The notes under the pieces: generated by a model | Databases searched by the model: none | Seen by the model: only the letters and a program-made list of their open reading frames with translations | What the model was told of the DNA's origin: nothing | Shown here: piece after piece, positions 35,995 through 44,866 of the stretch | Layout: every line of letters starts with the position of its first letter | Numbering within the stretch: the first letter of the stretch is position 1 | From: Agarilytica sp045430305 | GTDB lineage: Bacteria > Pseudomonadota > Gammaproteobacteria > Pseudomonadales > Cellvibrionaceae | Reading direction: 5' to 3' | Length of the DNA: 64,000 bases | Assembly: GCA_045430305.1 (NCBI GenBank) | Contig: JAILXW010000002.1 | Coordinates: forward strand, 62,001 to 126,000 | Translations under genes and position numbers: made by a program

Positions 35995-36118
35995 ATTTAA
36001 TAAAATTTTAAAAATTCCGCGACCAGAAACTTTTAAAAGGGTGGCCATTGTGGCCGCTCTAAGGCAATGTTTAGTTAATGTGACCAAGGGCATTCTTGCT
36101 CAGAGTGAGCGAGGTAAC

Positions 36119-37063
36119 CTATGGACGAAACATTGCACTCAAAGATTCTTCATTGCTAATTCGTCTCATTGCTTCAGCCATCATGTCAGAAAGCGTGAGT
36201 TGACGAATTTTTTTGCAGCCTTTCGCTGCGCTCGACAAAGGAATAGAGTCGGTTACGACTAGCTCATCCATTTGCGAAGCGTTAATTCTTTCTATTGCGG
36301 GGCCAGATAGCACTGGGTGCGTCGCGTATGCGATGACCTTTGTGGCGCCGCGGGCTTTCAATGCTTCCGCCGCATTACACAAGGTCCCTGCCGTGTCGAC
36401 CATATCGTCGACCAATAAGCATGTGCGGCCTTCAATCTCGCCAATAATGTTCATCACTTCAGCTACGTTGGCTGTGGGGCGACGTTTATCGATGATGGCA
36501 AGGTCAATCTCTAGTTGTTTGGCCACTGCGCGAGCGCGAACCACACCGCCAATATCCGGTGATACAACGACTAAATCTTGAAAGTTTTGTAGTTCGATGT
36601 CAGCCAATAGAATGGGCGAGCCATATACATTGTCTACGGGCACATCGAAAAAGCCCTGAATTTGTTCTGCGTGAAGATCAACGGTTAGTACGCGGTCGAT
36701 ACCCACGGCTACCATCATGTCGGCGACAACCTTAGCTGTGATCGGCACGCGAGCTGAACGTACGCGACGATCTTGGCGAGCATAACCGAAATAAGGGACG
36801 ACTGCGGTGATTCTTCCTGCGGATGCACGACGAAGCGCATCTGAGATCACCAAAATCTCCATAAGATTATCGTTGGTGGGGGCGCAGGTTGGCTGGATCA
36901 CAAATACATCGCGGCCACGCACGTTTTCATTTAATTCAACGGCTACTTCCCCGTCTGAAAACTTGCCGACACTGATGTCCCCTAGTGGGATGCCCAAATG
37001 TTCGGATACTTTTTGTGCTAATTCCGGGTTTGCGTTACCCGTAAACAACATTAAGTCTGCCAC
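36119..37063 (-). CDS. prs: ribose-phosphate pyrophosphokinase
   Basis: A 314-residue PRPP synthase joining ribose 5-phosphate and ATP. Motifs: FTGNANPELAQKV at the start, GKFSDGEVAVELNENVRGRDVF, the flexible loop YFGYARQDRRVRSAR, VDLHAEQIQGFFDVPVDN, and the PRPP-binding loop CLLVDDMVDTAGTLCNAA. The start is GTG at 37063 with GGAG six bases upstream, giving MADLMLFTG; the family length of 313-315 agrees. It lies downstream of tRNA-Gln on the same strand. Confidence 0.96.
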   Translation of the reverse strand: MADLMLFTGNANPELAQKVSEHLGIPLGDISVGKFSDGEVAVELNENVRGRDVFVIQPTCAPTNDNLMEILVISDALRRASAGRITAVVPYFGYARQDRRVRSARVPITAKVVADMMVAVGIDRVLTVDLHAEQIQGFFDVPVDNVYGSPILLADIELQNFQDLVVVSPDIGGVVRARAVAKQLEIDLAIIDKRRPTANVAEVMNIIGEIEGRTCLLVDDMVDTAGTLCNAAEALKARGATKVIAYATHPVLSGPAIERINASQMDELVVTDSIPLSSAAKGCKKIRQLTLSDMMAEAMRRISNEESLSAMFRP

Positions 37064-37196
37064 ACTACGCTCCGGTAAAGTGTTTGTGAGCCGCGCGAAC
37101 GCCGCTGGAAGCTTAGTTTATATTTTCGAAGAGGTGCGAGTGCAAAGCACTGCATCGTCTTGAGTTCGGGGGCAGTTGGATAATAGCTTTGTAAGA

Positions 37197-37271
37197 TGGC
37201 TGGGGTGGAAGGATTTGAACCTTCGCATGACGGGATCAAAACCCGCTGCCTTACCGCTTGGCTACACCCCA
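37197..37271 (-). tRNA. tRNA-Gln (TTG)
   Basis: A 75-base minus-strand tRNA. The acceptor arms TGGGGTG and CACCCCA pair fully; the D-arm AGCCAAGCGGTAAGGC, anticodon TTG at 37237-37239 in loop TTTTGAT, T-arm with GGTTCAAATCC, and encoded GCCA are present. Its first ten bases overlap the 3' end of ispE, including the stop codon. The ispE-tRNA-Gln-prs order is common in gammaproteobacteria. Confidence 0.95.
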
Positions 37272-38113
37272 GTAGCGACCTTCTTGAGGAGGCATTGATG
37301 CAAGGGCGAGTGTTGAACCCCTTTCGCTACAAACCCGTCTATGTGCCCCGGCTTTTGTGCGAAAACAGCGTCAGCTGCCTCTTTGGAAGTGAACGGTGCA
37401 AAGATACAGGCACCCGTTCCAGTAAGCTGCGTTGGACCATGCTGACTGAGCCATTCAACTGCATCCCTCACCTGTGGAAAAAGGCCTTCAACCAGTGGTT
37501 GACAGTCGTTTTTTCCACCCCTCTCGAGGAAGGCCGGTACTGTAATGGCGGCTGTGCCTCTTGTCAATTCTTTGTGGGAAAAAACCTCGGCTGTAGAAAC
37601 ATGACATTTGGGTGCCAGAATAACGAAGTATTGCTCAGGCAATTCGATCGGCAGTAATTTTTCCCCAATGCCTTCAGCCCAAGCGCTTTCACCTTGCACA
37701 AATACTGGAACGTCGGCACCTAACTGCCGGCCTAATTCGGCCAGGTCATCAATCGTTAACTTACAGTCCCACAGATGATTTAGCGCGAGCAGGGTTGTTG
37801 CCGCATTGCTGCTGCCGCCGCCAATACCGCCGCCCATTGGCAGCGTTTTTTTGAGTGAGATCCGAGCGCCTTTGTTGAGGCCGCAGTGTTGCCTAAGTAT
37901 TTGTGCGGCCTTGTAGATGAGATTGTCTTCGGTCTTTAAGCCTTTTATTTTGGGTTTGATGCTGATCTGGCCGCTTTGGTCTTCCTCAAAGCTAAGCTCA
38001 TCGCCGTAATCGAGTAATTGAAATACGGTTTGTAGTTCGTGATAGCCGTCTACTCTGCGCGCGAGAATGTGCAGGAAAAGGTTTAACTTGGCTGGGCTTG
38101 GGAGTGTGAGCAT
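37262..38113 (-). CDS. ispE: 4-diphosphocytidyl-2-C-methyl-D-erythritol kinase
   Basis: A 283-residue GHMP kinase, fourth step after DXP in the MEP isoprenoid pathway. Visible: SPAKLNLFLHILARRVDGYHELQTVF (substrate site, residues 6-31) and the ATP-binding LPMGGGIGGGSSNAATTLLAL near residue 90, and LTGTGACIFAPF near 237. The last codons (GGG GTG TAG) form the 5' end of tRNA-Gln, a ten-base overlap. It lies 20 bases downstream of lolB. Confidence 0.95.
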   Translation of the reverse strand: MLTLPSPAKLNLFLHILARRVDGYHELQTVFQLLDYGDELSFEEDQSGQISIKPKIKGLKTEDNLIYKAAQILRQHCGLNKGARISLKKTLPMGGGIGGGSSNAATTLLALNHLWDCKLTIDDLAELGRQLGADVPVFVQGESAWAEGIGEKLLPIELPEQYFVILAPKCHVSTAEVFSHKELTRGTAAITVPAFLERGGKNDCQPLVEGLFPQVRDAVEWLSQHGPTQLTGTGACIFAPFTSKEAADAVFAQKPGHIDGFVAKGVQHSPLHQCLLKKVATGV

Positions 38114-38133
38114 CAGAATACGGTCTAGCTGGT

Positions 38134-38709
38134 TTAGATCTGCCAGGATTTTGCAGCGATCGTCAGGCGAATACTACCTTGGGTGGCGATGATTTTTTTG
38201 GGTAATGTGAGATTGCCTACAGCCTGGTATTGCTTGAAGTAAATATTCCAGCCCAATTGGGACAGTTGTTCGAGCTTGCCCGAAGGGTAAAGTGATTGCT
38301 TGGCAATAGGGGCCGTGGGGCTGGCCTTGCCTAGCACCCATGACTCCAATGCGCTTAGGGGCAGTTGCACCCCGGTGTTAGCGGTCAGTAGAGATTCAGC
38401 ATCGCTAGCGGTCTGAATGCCTTTTTTAGTGTGTAATTCAACGAGGCCGTTTTTATTGTGGATGCGTACAGAACCAAACCCTAGGGTGCCGTAGAGTTTG
38501 ATATCAAACGATTTGGGGGTTTGTGTCCAGTTGAAGTTGAGGGCTTGGGCGCGTTGTTCCGTGCGAATTCCCAGCTTGCCTTTGAGTAGAAAGCTTTCTA
38601 TTTGATCTACATGCTGAATGCGGGTAGCAGGTGCGTGTGCGCAACCACCCAGAAATATGAGGGCAGAAAAGCAAAAGTAGGAAAGGCTGTATTTGAAGGT
38701 TTTAGTCAA
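38134..38709 (-). CDS. lolB: outer-membrane lipoprotein LolB
   Basis: A 191-residue lipoprotein that receives lipoproteins from LolA and inserts them in the outer membrane. The lipobox FLGGC puts Cys at about residue 23. KGKLGIRTEQRAQALNFNWTQ and FDIKLYGTLGFGSVRI match LolB strands, and LPLSALESWVLGKASP matches the lid helix. The start is TTG at 38709, overlapping the stop of the TPR gene by eight bases, which suggests coupled translation. Confidence 0.88.
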   Translation of the reverse strand: MTKTFKYSLSYFCFSALIFLGGCAHAPATRIQHVDQIESFLLKGKLGIRTEQRAQALNFNWTQTPKSFDIKLYGTLGFGSVRIHNKNGLVELHTKKGIQTASDAESLLTANTGVQLPLSALESWVLGKASPTAPIAKQSLYPSGKLEQLSQLGWNIYFKQYQAVGNLTLPKKIIATQGSIRLTIAAKSWQI

Positions 38710-40492
38710 TGCTGGCGTTTAAGCGATTAAGTGTTTTATGAATGACTTTGCTTTTTGGCGCGAGTTGCAACCCCTGTTTCCACACAGATTTAGCTTCTTC
38801 AATATTTCCGGTTACCCAGAGTACCTCACCTAAGTGCGCGGCAATTTCATGGTCGGGCAGTGAGGTCATCGCTTGGCGCAGTTTCTCCAAGGCTTCTTCA
38901 TAGTTGCCCAGGCGATAGGCTATCCAGCCCATGCTGTCGATCACCGCAGGGTCGTCGGGGGTGAGAGCGTAAGCCTGTTTAATGTATTCGTAGGCTTCTT
39001 GGTAGCGGTTGGTGCGGTCGGCTAGCGTATAGCCCAGAGCATTTAGTGCCGCTGCGTTTTCTGGAACTAAGGCCAATACAGCTTTGAGGTCTTTTTCCGC
39101 AGCAGAAATGTAATCGATTTGCGAATAGAGCATCGCGCGAGCATACAAGAGGCGAGTGCTAGTAGGGAAAGCGTCTACCCCTTTGCTCAAAGCGCCTTCA
39201 GCGGCATTCATTTGCCCTGCTTTGGAGTAAAGGTCAGCTTCAAGCATAAATAATGCTTCGGCGGTGGTGTCTTGAGCTGCGGCCTGTTCTTCTTTGACGA
39301 ATGCAATGGCCTCGTCATGCTTGCCCATGGCTTGCATGACTTCTGTCGATTTGATTAAGGCGTTGACGTAGTTTTTACCTTGCCCAACAGCGCGGAAGTG
39401 GCGCAGGGCCATCTTCAATTCGTTGCGAGCCTGGTGAATCTCTCCCAAATTGTAATGCGCTTCAGAGCGGTATTGCTTGTCTGCCATAAGTAACTCGAAA
39501 TGAGTTTGGGCCGTTGAAAGCTCACCGAGATCTTTTTCTACTAGGGCTAACGAGTAAAGAATCTCACCGTCAGATGGTTGCTGCTTATGGAGGATTTCAA
39601 ATTGATCGCGTGCCAGCTCTGGGGATGTAGTCCAAACCAATCTCGCGTATCGCGCACGTAAGCCGACGTTATTGGGGTTGTTTTTGACCAGCTTGGCTAA
39701 ACGGTCGCGAGCGAGCTTCTCTTTGCCCATTTTGTAGAGTACACGGGTTTCTTGAAAAGCACTCCGAATAGGGTTCTCATCAAGCTTTTTGGCCTGCGAC
39801 GCAGCGTTCAGCGCACTTTCAAGGTCGCCGGCCTGCTGTAACAAGACGGATTGTCCCAACCATAAGCCAGCATCCTCTTTGTGCGTTTTGAGCAGCTCGG
39901 CATATTTTTCAGTTAAGGCTTTAACTGCTTCAATGTCGCCTTTTTCCGCTCGCATGGCGATGCTTTCAAAGTTGGTAGGTTCGTTTTCGAGTAGCATCTT
40001 GCGCGACAGTTCAAAAGCCTCAAAGAGGTGGTTGGCACTGATTAACTCGGAAGAGGCAAGGTAGCGTGCTTCTGGGCTTTCTGGGTCGATGTCGAGCCAC
40101 AACTGAGACATCTCTAGCGCAGACTGGCGTGCATTTAGGCTGCGTGCAATACGCGTTGCTCGTGCCGTAACCAGTAAATCTTGCGTGCTAGAGGCTTGTT
40201 GAACGTAGTTGCCAAGAGCGATGTCGTAGCGCTTACGGTCAATCGCCATTTCCGCTACGAGCAGGGCATAGAGTGTATCGGCAGAAAATTCGCGATCGGG
40301 TACCGTTACCACGCGCGGTGGCAAAGCGTCGTCTGCGTTCGTGGTGGCTGCTTGCTTGCTCACTTTGTTAGTAGGAGCGTCTTGCTGGGGCGAGTTGGCA
40401 CAGCTAATGAGCACGCATACTGCAGAGCTTAGCCCAAGGGTGCGCAGTAACTTGCCTGTGTAAGAGGTGCTGTTATTTATGCGGTAAATCAT
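38702..40492 (-). CDS. TPR-repeat lipoprotein upstream of lolB
   Basis: A 596-residue protein starting MIYRINN, with an N-terminal signal and a lipobox LISC (Cys near residue 32), then about fifteen tetratricopeptide-like helices. The best TPR units are near the C-terminus, for example AAALNALGYTLADRTNRYQEAYEYIKQAY and AVIDSMGWIAYRLGNYEEALEKLRQAM. Homologues of this position and length are found next to lolB in Pseudomonas; function is not established, but a scaffold at the envelope is likely. I prefer ATG at 40492, with GGAA about eight bases upstream, over ATG at 40516. Confidence 0.85.
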   Translation of the reverse strand: MIYRINNSTSYTGKLLRTLGLSSAVCVLISCANSPQQDAPTNKVSKQAATTNADDALPPRVVTVPDREFSADTLYALLVAEMAIDRKRYDIALGNYVQQASSTQDLLVTARATRIARSLNARQSALEMSQLWLDIDPESPEARYLASSELISANHLFEAFELSRKMLLENEPTNFESIAMRAEKGDIEAVKALTEKYAELLKTHKEDAGLWLGQSVLLQQAGDLESALNAASQAKKLDENPIRSAFQETRVLYKMGKEKLARDRLAKLVKNNPNNVGLRARYARLVWTTSPELARDQFEILHKQQPSDGEILYSLALVEKDLGELSTAQTHFELLMADKQYRSEAHYNLGEIHQARNELKMALRHFRAVGQGKNYVNALIKSTEVMQAMGKHDEAIAFVKEEQAAAQDTTAEALFMLEADLYSKAGQMNAAEGALSKGVDAFPTSTRLLYARAMLYSQIDYISAAEKDLKAVLALVPENAAALNALGYTLADRTNRYQEAYEYIKQAYALTPDDPAVIDSMGWIAYRLGNYEEALEKLRQAMTSLPDHEIAAHLGEVLWVTGNIEEAKSVWKQGLQLAPKSKVIHKTLNRLNASID

Positions 40493-40688
40493 TCCGGTTT
40501 CCGAACTAACGCTCATCGTCGTCTAAGTATAACAAGCTTTCCAAGTAGTCATATTTTCCTTTAGTAGTCGCACTGGCTGGTGATTTTGTGTGCGGAGCAC
40601 AAATCCGATGGATGGGTTGTTCTAATCTACTAAAATATGACCTCTAAAAAATAAAAATGCTCCCTTTAAATATTGTTGGCTTGCCTTC

Positions 40689-40700
40689 TGCGCTAGCGCA
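40689..40700. repeat. 12-bp perfect palindrome TGCGCTAGCGCA
   Basis: A perfect palindrome 57 bases before the hemA start, in the divergent gap with the TPR gene. It shares the ten-base core GCGCTAGCGC with the palindrome at 1041-1052. Possible operator, or chance. Confidence 0.35.
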
Positions 40701-40756
40701 CCGGAAAATACCGCGCTTTGACTCAATGTGCTCCCGATGATGGGGGTAAAGCCTAT

Positions 40757-42061
40757 ATGACGCTCATTGCCCTCGGGATCAACCACAACACCGCGACAGT
40801 AGAAGTGCGAGAAAAGCTCGCTTTCGGACCGTCGCAGCTAGAGCCTGCGCTGCGTGAAGTCGCTGGCCGCGAAGGTGTGGGGGAGATTGCGATCCTCTCT
40901 ACCTGCAATCGGACCGAGATATATTGTCACGTCGATCTAGAGCCTGACGCGGTGTTGTGCTGGTTGGCGCAGCACAAAGATGTCGCCTTGGGCGACTTGC
41001 GTGATGTCCATTATCTGCATCTTAATGAAGATGCGGCGCGCCACATGATGAAAGTTGCCAGCGGCTTAGATTCTATGGTCTTAGGTGAGCCACAGATTCT
41101 TGGGCAAATGAAATCCAGTTATGCCACTGCACGTGAAAGTGGCACTTTGGGTGGTACTTTGCACACGACCTTTCAGCAAGTATTTTCTGTGGCGAAGCGC
41201 GTGCGCTCAGAAACAGCTATTGGCGAAAACCCCGTTTCAGTTGCTTATGCCGCGGTGAGCTTAGCCCAGCAAATATTTTCTGACTTAAAAAAGGATACGG
41301 CCCTATTAATCGGTGCTGGTGAAACTATTGAGCTGGTTGCGCGGCATCTTATGGATGCAGGCATCAAGCAAATCATTGTGGCGAATCGCACATTGGAAAA
41401 TGCCTTGCTTCTGGCAGATAAGTTTTCAGCTGAAGCAATTTTATTGGCGGATATGCCAGAGTATTTACATCGCGCCGATATTGTTATTTCTTCGACCGCG
41501 AGTCAATTGCCGATTCTTGGTAAGGGCTCTGTAGAAAGCGCACTAAAAAAGCGTAAGCACAAACCTATGTTTATGGTAGATATTGCGGTACCTCGCGATA
41601 TTGAAGCAGAAGTGTCTGATTTGGGAGATGTCTTTCTGTATACGGTTGACGACCTCAAAGAAGTGATCGATGAGAATAAACGATCGCGTGAAGAAGCCGC
41701 TGAAATTGCCCACGAAATTGTAGAAGAAGGCGTAAAACATTTTCTTAATGAGCAGCGTTCGGTTTCTGCCGTTAACACCATTAAACAATTTAGAGCAAAA
41801 ATGGATGCGCTAAAAGAAATAGAACTGGCAAAAAGCATTAGTGCTTTAGAGAAGGGGGCTTCGCCGGAAGAAGTGCTGGCTATGCTTGCACGAAACTTAA
41901 CAAATAAAATGTTGCATACGCCTACCTCGGCTTTGAAGCAAGCAGGAATCGATGGCCGTGACGACATTGTACGGTGCTTGCGCGATACCTTTGATCTTGA
42001 AGAAGATGAGGTGTCAATGCTCGACGAGGCTGACCCGTCTGATTCAGACGCGAAACGATAA
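40757..42061 (+). CDS. hemA: glutamyl-tRNA reductase
   Basis: A 434-residue HemA, which makes glutamate-1-semialdehyde from glutamyl-tRNA, the first committed step of tetrapyrrole synthesis in the C5 pathway. The catalytic Cys is residue 50 in ILSTCNRTEIY. Others: SGLDSMVLGEPQILGQMK, the NADPH-binding VGAGETIELVARHLMDAG-like stretch, VIDENKRSREEAAEIAHEIV, and a C-terminal dimer helix. I chose ATG at 40757, giving MTLIALGIN as in the family; a TTG upstream at 40718 is in frame but unlike it. GGGGG lies ten bases before the ATG. Confidence 0.95.
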   Translation: MTLIALGINHNTATVEVREKLAFGPSQLEPALREVAGREGVGEIAILSTCNRTEIYCHVDLEPDAVLCWLAQHKDVALGDLRDVHYLHLNEDAARHMMKVASGLDSMVLGEPQILGQMKSSYATARESGTLGGTLHTTFQQVFSVAKRVRSETAIGENPVSVAYAAVSLAQQIFSDLKKDTALLIGAGETIELVARHLMDAGIKQIIVANRTLENALLLADKFSAEAILLADMPEYLHRADIVISSTASQLPILGKGSVESALKKRKHKPMFMVDIAVPRDIEAEVSDLGDVFLYTVDDLKEVIDENKRSREEAAEIAHEIVEEGVKHFLNEQRSVSAVNTIKQFRAKMDALKEIELAKSISALEKGASPEEVLAMLARNLTNKMLHTPTSALKQAGIDGRDDIVRCLRDTFDLEEDEVSMLDEADPSDSDAKR

Positions 42062-42124
42062 AATAATTGAAATATCCTTAGCCACATAACATACGAGTGG
42101 CGGCGGTTTAACTTGTAGGAATAT

Positions 42125-43207
42125 ATGAAAGCATCAATTAAAGAAAAACTTTCTCAGCTTTGTGAACGCTATGAAGAGGTCGGGGTTCTGCTGAGCGACC
42201 CAGAAGTGATTGGCAATCAAAATAAGTTTCGTGAATTTTCTGTGGAATACTCCGAATTAGAACCTGTGGTAAAAACATTTGAAAATTATTCCGAAGTGCT
42301 CGGCAATATAGATGAAGCAAAGTCCTTGCTAAAGGATGCCGACGACGATATGCGTGAAATGGCGCAAGAAGAATTGACAGAAAATGAAAAGCAGATCGAG
42401 CCTTTAGAGTTGGAGCTACAAAAGCTTCTGTTGCCGAAAGATCCCAATGATAGCAAAAACGTATTTTTGGAAATTCGCGCCGGTACTGGTGGTGACGAGG
42501 CGGCTATTTTCTCGGGTGATCTTTTCCGTATGTATTCCAAATTTGCAGAAAATAAAAAATGGAAAGTGGAAGTGATTAGCGAAAATCAGGGAGAGCATGG
42601 TGGCTTTAAAGAAATTATCACACGCATCGTCGGTACCGGTGTGTATTCGTTATTAAAATTTGAGTCTGGTGCTCACCGTGTTCAGAGGGTGCCAGAAACC
42701 GAGTCCCAAGGCCGTATTCACACATCGGCATGTACTGTTGCAGTAATGCCCGAAGCAGATGAGCTCGAAGATGTAGAAATCAACAAAGCCGATTTGCGTA
42801 TCGATACTTTTCGTGCGTCTGGCGCAGGTGGTCAGCACGTTAACAAAACAGATTCTGCAATTCGTATTACACACTTGCCCACGGGTGTGGTGGTCGAGTG
42901 TCAAGACGAGCGTTCACAGCATAAAAACAGAGCGAAAGCGATGTCGTTATTGGCGGCACGATTGCAAAATTCACAGCAAGAAAAGGCCGCTGCTAGCCAA
43001 TCTGAAGAACGTAAAAGTCTGGTGGGCAGTGGTGATCGTTCGGAACGGATACGTACTTATAACTTTCCGCAGGGTCGTGTGACCGATCACCGCATTAATC
43101 TCACTCTTTATAAACTAAACGAAGTTATGGAGGGTGAGCTTGAGGAAGTAGTGCAGCCGCTTGTAAATGAATACCAGGCAGACCAGCTCGCCGCGCTTGG
43201 AGGCTAA
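42125..43207 (+). CDS. prfA: peptide chain release factor 1
   Basis: A 360-residue RF1, which ends translation at UAA and UAG. The PxT codon-reading motif is PET at residues 190-192 in VPETESQGRIHTS, and the catalytic GGQ is at 235-237 in SGAGGQHVN. The length of 360 agrees with E. coli RF1. The ribosome binding site of prmC (GGAGG) overlaps its last codons, and prmC starts two bases after its stop, so PrmC is made with its substrate. Confidence 0.97.
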   Translation: MKASIKEKLSQLCERYEEVGVLLSDPEVIGNQNKFREFSVEYSELEPVVKTFENYSEVLGNIDEAKSLLKDADDDMREMAQEELTENEKQIEPLELELQKLLLPKDPNDSKNVFLEIRAGTGGDEAAIFSGDLFRMYSKFAENKKWKVEVISENQGEHGGFKEIITRIVGTGVYSLLKFESGAHRVQRVPETESQGRIHTSACTVAVMPEADELEDVEINKADLRIDTFRASGAGGQHVNKTDSAIRITHLPTGVVVECQDERSQHKNRAKAMSLLAARLQNSQQEKAAASQSEERKSLVGSGDRSERIRTYNFPQGRVTDHRINLTLYKLNEVMEGELEEVVQPLVNEYQADQLAALGG

Positions 43208-43209
43208 GG

Positions 43210-44049
43210 TTGTCTCTCTCTATCGCGCAATGGATAAAAACAGCTCAAAAAGAATTTGAGGCGGTTAGCGATAGTGCGCGCCTGGACGCTGAGGTTTTAC
43301 TTGCTCAGGTTTTAAAAAAAGATCGCAGCTATTTATATACCTGGCCGGAAAAAGAAATCCCTTCTGAAGAGTTGAAAGTGCTTGATACACTTAGGTGCCG
43401 CCGCAACGACGGGGAGCCTATCGCCTATATTGTAGGGGAAAGAGAGTTCTGGTCGTTACCTCTTTATGTCGATATCTCGACGCTCATTCCTCGCCCTGAG
43501 ACGGAGCTTCTCATTGAAACATGTTTAGAGGTGTTTTCTCATAAACAGCCTTTAAAAATTTTGGATCTGGGCACAGGCACAGGCGCAATAGCGCTCGCGC
43601 TTGCGAAAGAGTTTTCTAATGCTGACGTTTGTGCGGTAGACAAAGAAGCTTCGGCTGTAGAATTGGCCAAGAGCAATGCAGCACGTCATTCTATTTCAAA
43701 TGTAAATATTTCTTCCAGCGACTGGTTTTCTGAAGTTAAAGAAAAATACGATTTAATTGTTTCTAACCCTCCCTATATTGACGCTGAAGACCCGCATTTA
43801 CATCAAGGCGATGTGCGATTTGAACCCCATTCCGCACTGGTTGCGGCAGGAAATGGTTTGGCTGATATTCACCGCATTGCTGAGGGGGCGCGAGAATACT
43901 TATTGCCTGGCGGTGTGCTTATGTTTGAACATGGGTTTCAGCAGGCTGAAAGTGTAAATAAAATACTTAAATCTGCGGGTTTTGTAGATGTGAAATGCAA
44001 GCAAGATTTGCAAGATCGCGATCGAATTAGCTTCGGGACGATGGTATGA
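43210..44049 (+). CDS. prmC: release factor glutamine methyltransferase PrmC
   Basis: A 279-residue SAM-dependent methyltransferase that methylates the GGQ glutamine of RF1 and RF2. The NPPY motif is at residues 186-189 (IVSNPPYID), the SAM site LDLGTGTGAIALALA at about 118-132, and IPRPETELLIE near 93. The start is TTG at 43210: GGAGG lies six bases upstream. It overlaps moeB by four bases (ATGA). Confidence 0.96.
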   Translation: MSLSIAQWIKTAQKEFEAVSDSARLDAEVLLAQVLKKDRSYLYTWPEKEIPSEELKVLDTLRCRRNDGEPIAYIVGEREFWSLPLYVDISTLIPRPETELLIETCLEVFSHKQPLKILDLGTGTGAIALALAKEFSNADVCAVDKEASAVELAKSNAARHSISNVNISSSDWFSEVKEKYDLIVSNPPYIDAEDPHLHQGDVRFEPHSALVAAGNGLADIHRIAEGAREYLLPGGVLMFEHGFQQAESVNKILKSAGFVDVKCKQDLQDRDRISFGTMV

Positions 44050-44789
44050 AAGATTCAGAGTTAGAGCGGTATTCTCGACACATACTATTGCCTCAGATAG
44101 ATATCGTTGGCCAGGAAGCCTTATGTAAAAGCAAAGTACTCGTGCTTGGTGTTGGTGGCCTAGGCAGCCCGGTGGCAATGTATTTAGCTGCAGCGGGTGT
44201 CAGAGAGTTGGTGCTAGTCGATGACGATACCGTCGCGCTAAGTAATTTGCAGCGGCAGATCGCGTATTCGCAAGACCAGATCGGCGAACAGAAAGCGATT
44301 GCGGCAAAAGAAAAAATTTCTGATCTAAATTCTTCAATAAAAGTAAGCGCGGTAACAGATCGGCCGGATTTTTCTGAGCTAGAAAAGTTGTTAGACGGTT
44401 GTGATGTCGCGGTGGATTGCACCGATAATCTTGCGGCACGACAACTGATAAATGCGTCGTGCTTTAGTAAAAAATTGCCGCTTGTTTATGCGTCAGCAAT
44501 ACGCTTTGAAGGGCAGTTAAGCATTTTTGATTTTCGACAAGAAGATTCGCCATGTTATGAATGCCTTTATCACTCAATGGGTGATATCAATGAGAGTTGC
44601 AGTGAAAGTGGTGTGGTGTCACCTTTGGTCGGCGTGATGGGGAGTATGCAGGCAATCGAAGTGATTAAGCTTCTGGCCGGTATTGAGAGTTCTTTGGTTT
44701 CAAAAATTGCCTTATTTGACGCGTTAAAAAGCGAGTGGCGTTATTTTAAGTTTTTAAAAAATGCCTCCTGTGACGTTTGCTCTCATTAA
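44046..44789 (+). CDS. moeB: molybdopterin-synthase adenylyltransferase MoeB
   Basis: A 247-residue E1-like enzyme that adenylates the C-terminus of MoaD. LERYSRHILLPQIDIVGQ at residues 4-21, GVGGLGSPVAMYLAAAGV near 36, DDTVALSNLQRQIAY near 60, TDNLAARQLINASC near 120, and the two zinc CxxC pairs CYEC and CDVC are all present. It completes the conserved hemA-prfA-prmC-moeB order. In some bacteria such a protein serves ThiS instead; context cannot rule this out. A strong terminator follows. Confidence 0.9.
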   Translation: MKDSELERYSRHILLPQIDIVGQEALCKSKVLVLGVGGLGSPVAMYLAAAGVRELVLVDDDTVALSNLQRQIAYSQDQIGEQKAIAAKEKISDLNSSIKVSAVTDRPDFSELEKLLDGCDVAVDCTDNLAARQLINASCFSKKLPLVYASAIRFEGQLSIFDFRQEDSPCYECLYHSMGDINESCSESGVVSPLVGVMGSMQAIEVIKLLAGIESSLVSKIALFDALKSEWRYFKFLKNASCDVCSH

Positions 44790-44824
44790 CTAAAAATCGA
44801 CTAGGTTCAACCAAAAACAAAAAA

Positions 44825-44847
44825 GGCCGGTTAAACCGGCCTTTTTT
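44825..44847. terminator. bidirectional rho-independent terminator
   Basis: GGCCGGT/ACCGGCC with a TAA loop (44825-44841), preceded by an A-run and followed by six T residues. It can end both the hemA-prfA-prmC-moeB transcript and the convergent TonB-receptor transcript. Confidence 0.9.
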
Positions 44848-44866
44848 GTTTTTTATGCTTAAGCTT

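Noticed and set aside
36090..36118. Possible terminator after prs (CTTGCTC/GAGCGAG)
   Set aside because: One GU pair, and no T-run follows on the minus strand.
36213..36581. 122-residue plus-strand frame opposite prs
   Set aside because: Low-complexity Ser/Ala/Thr composition, a typical shadow of a conserved minus-strand gene.
37196..37657. 153-residue plus-strand frame starting within tRNA-Gln
   Set aside because: It lies antisense to ispE and the tRNA, both well supported.
41503..42087. 194-residue minus-strand frame opposite hemA
   Set aside because: Serine-rich shadow frame; hemA is certain.
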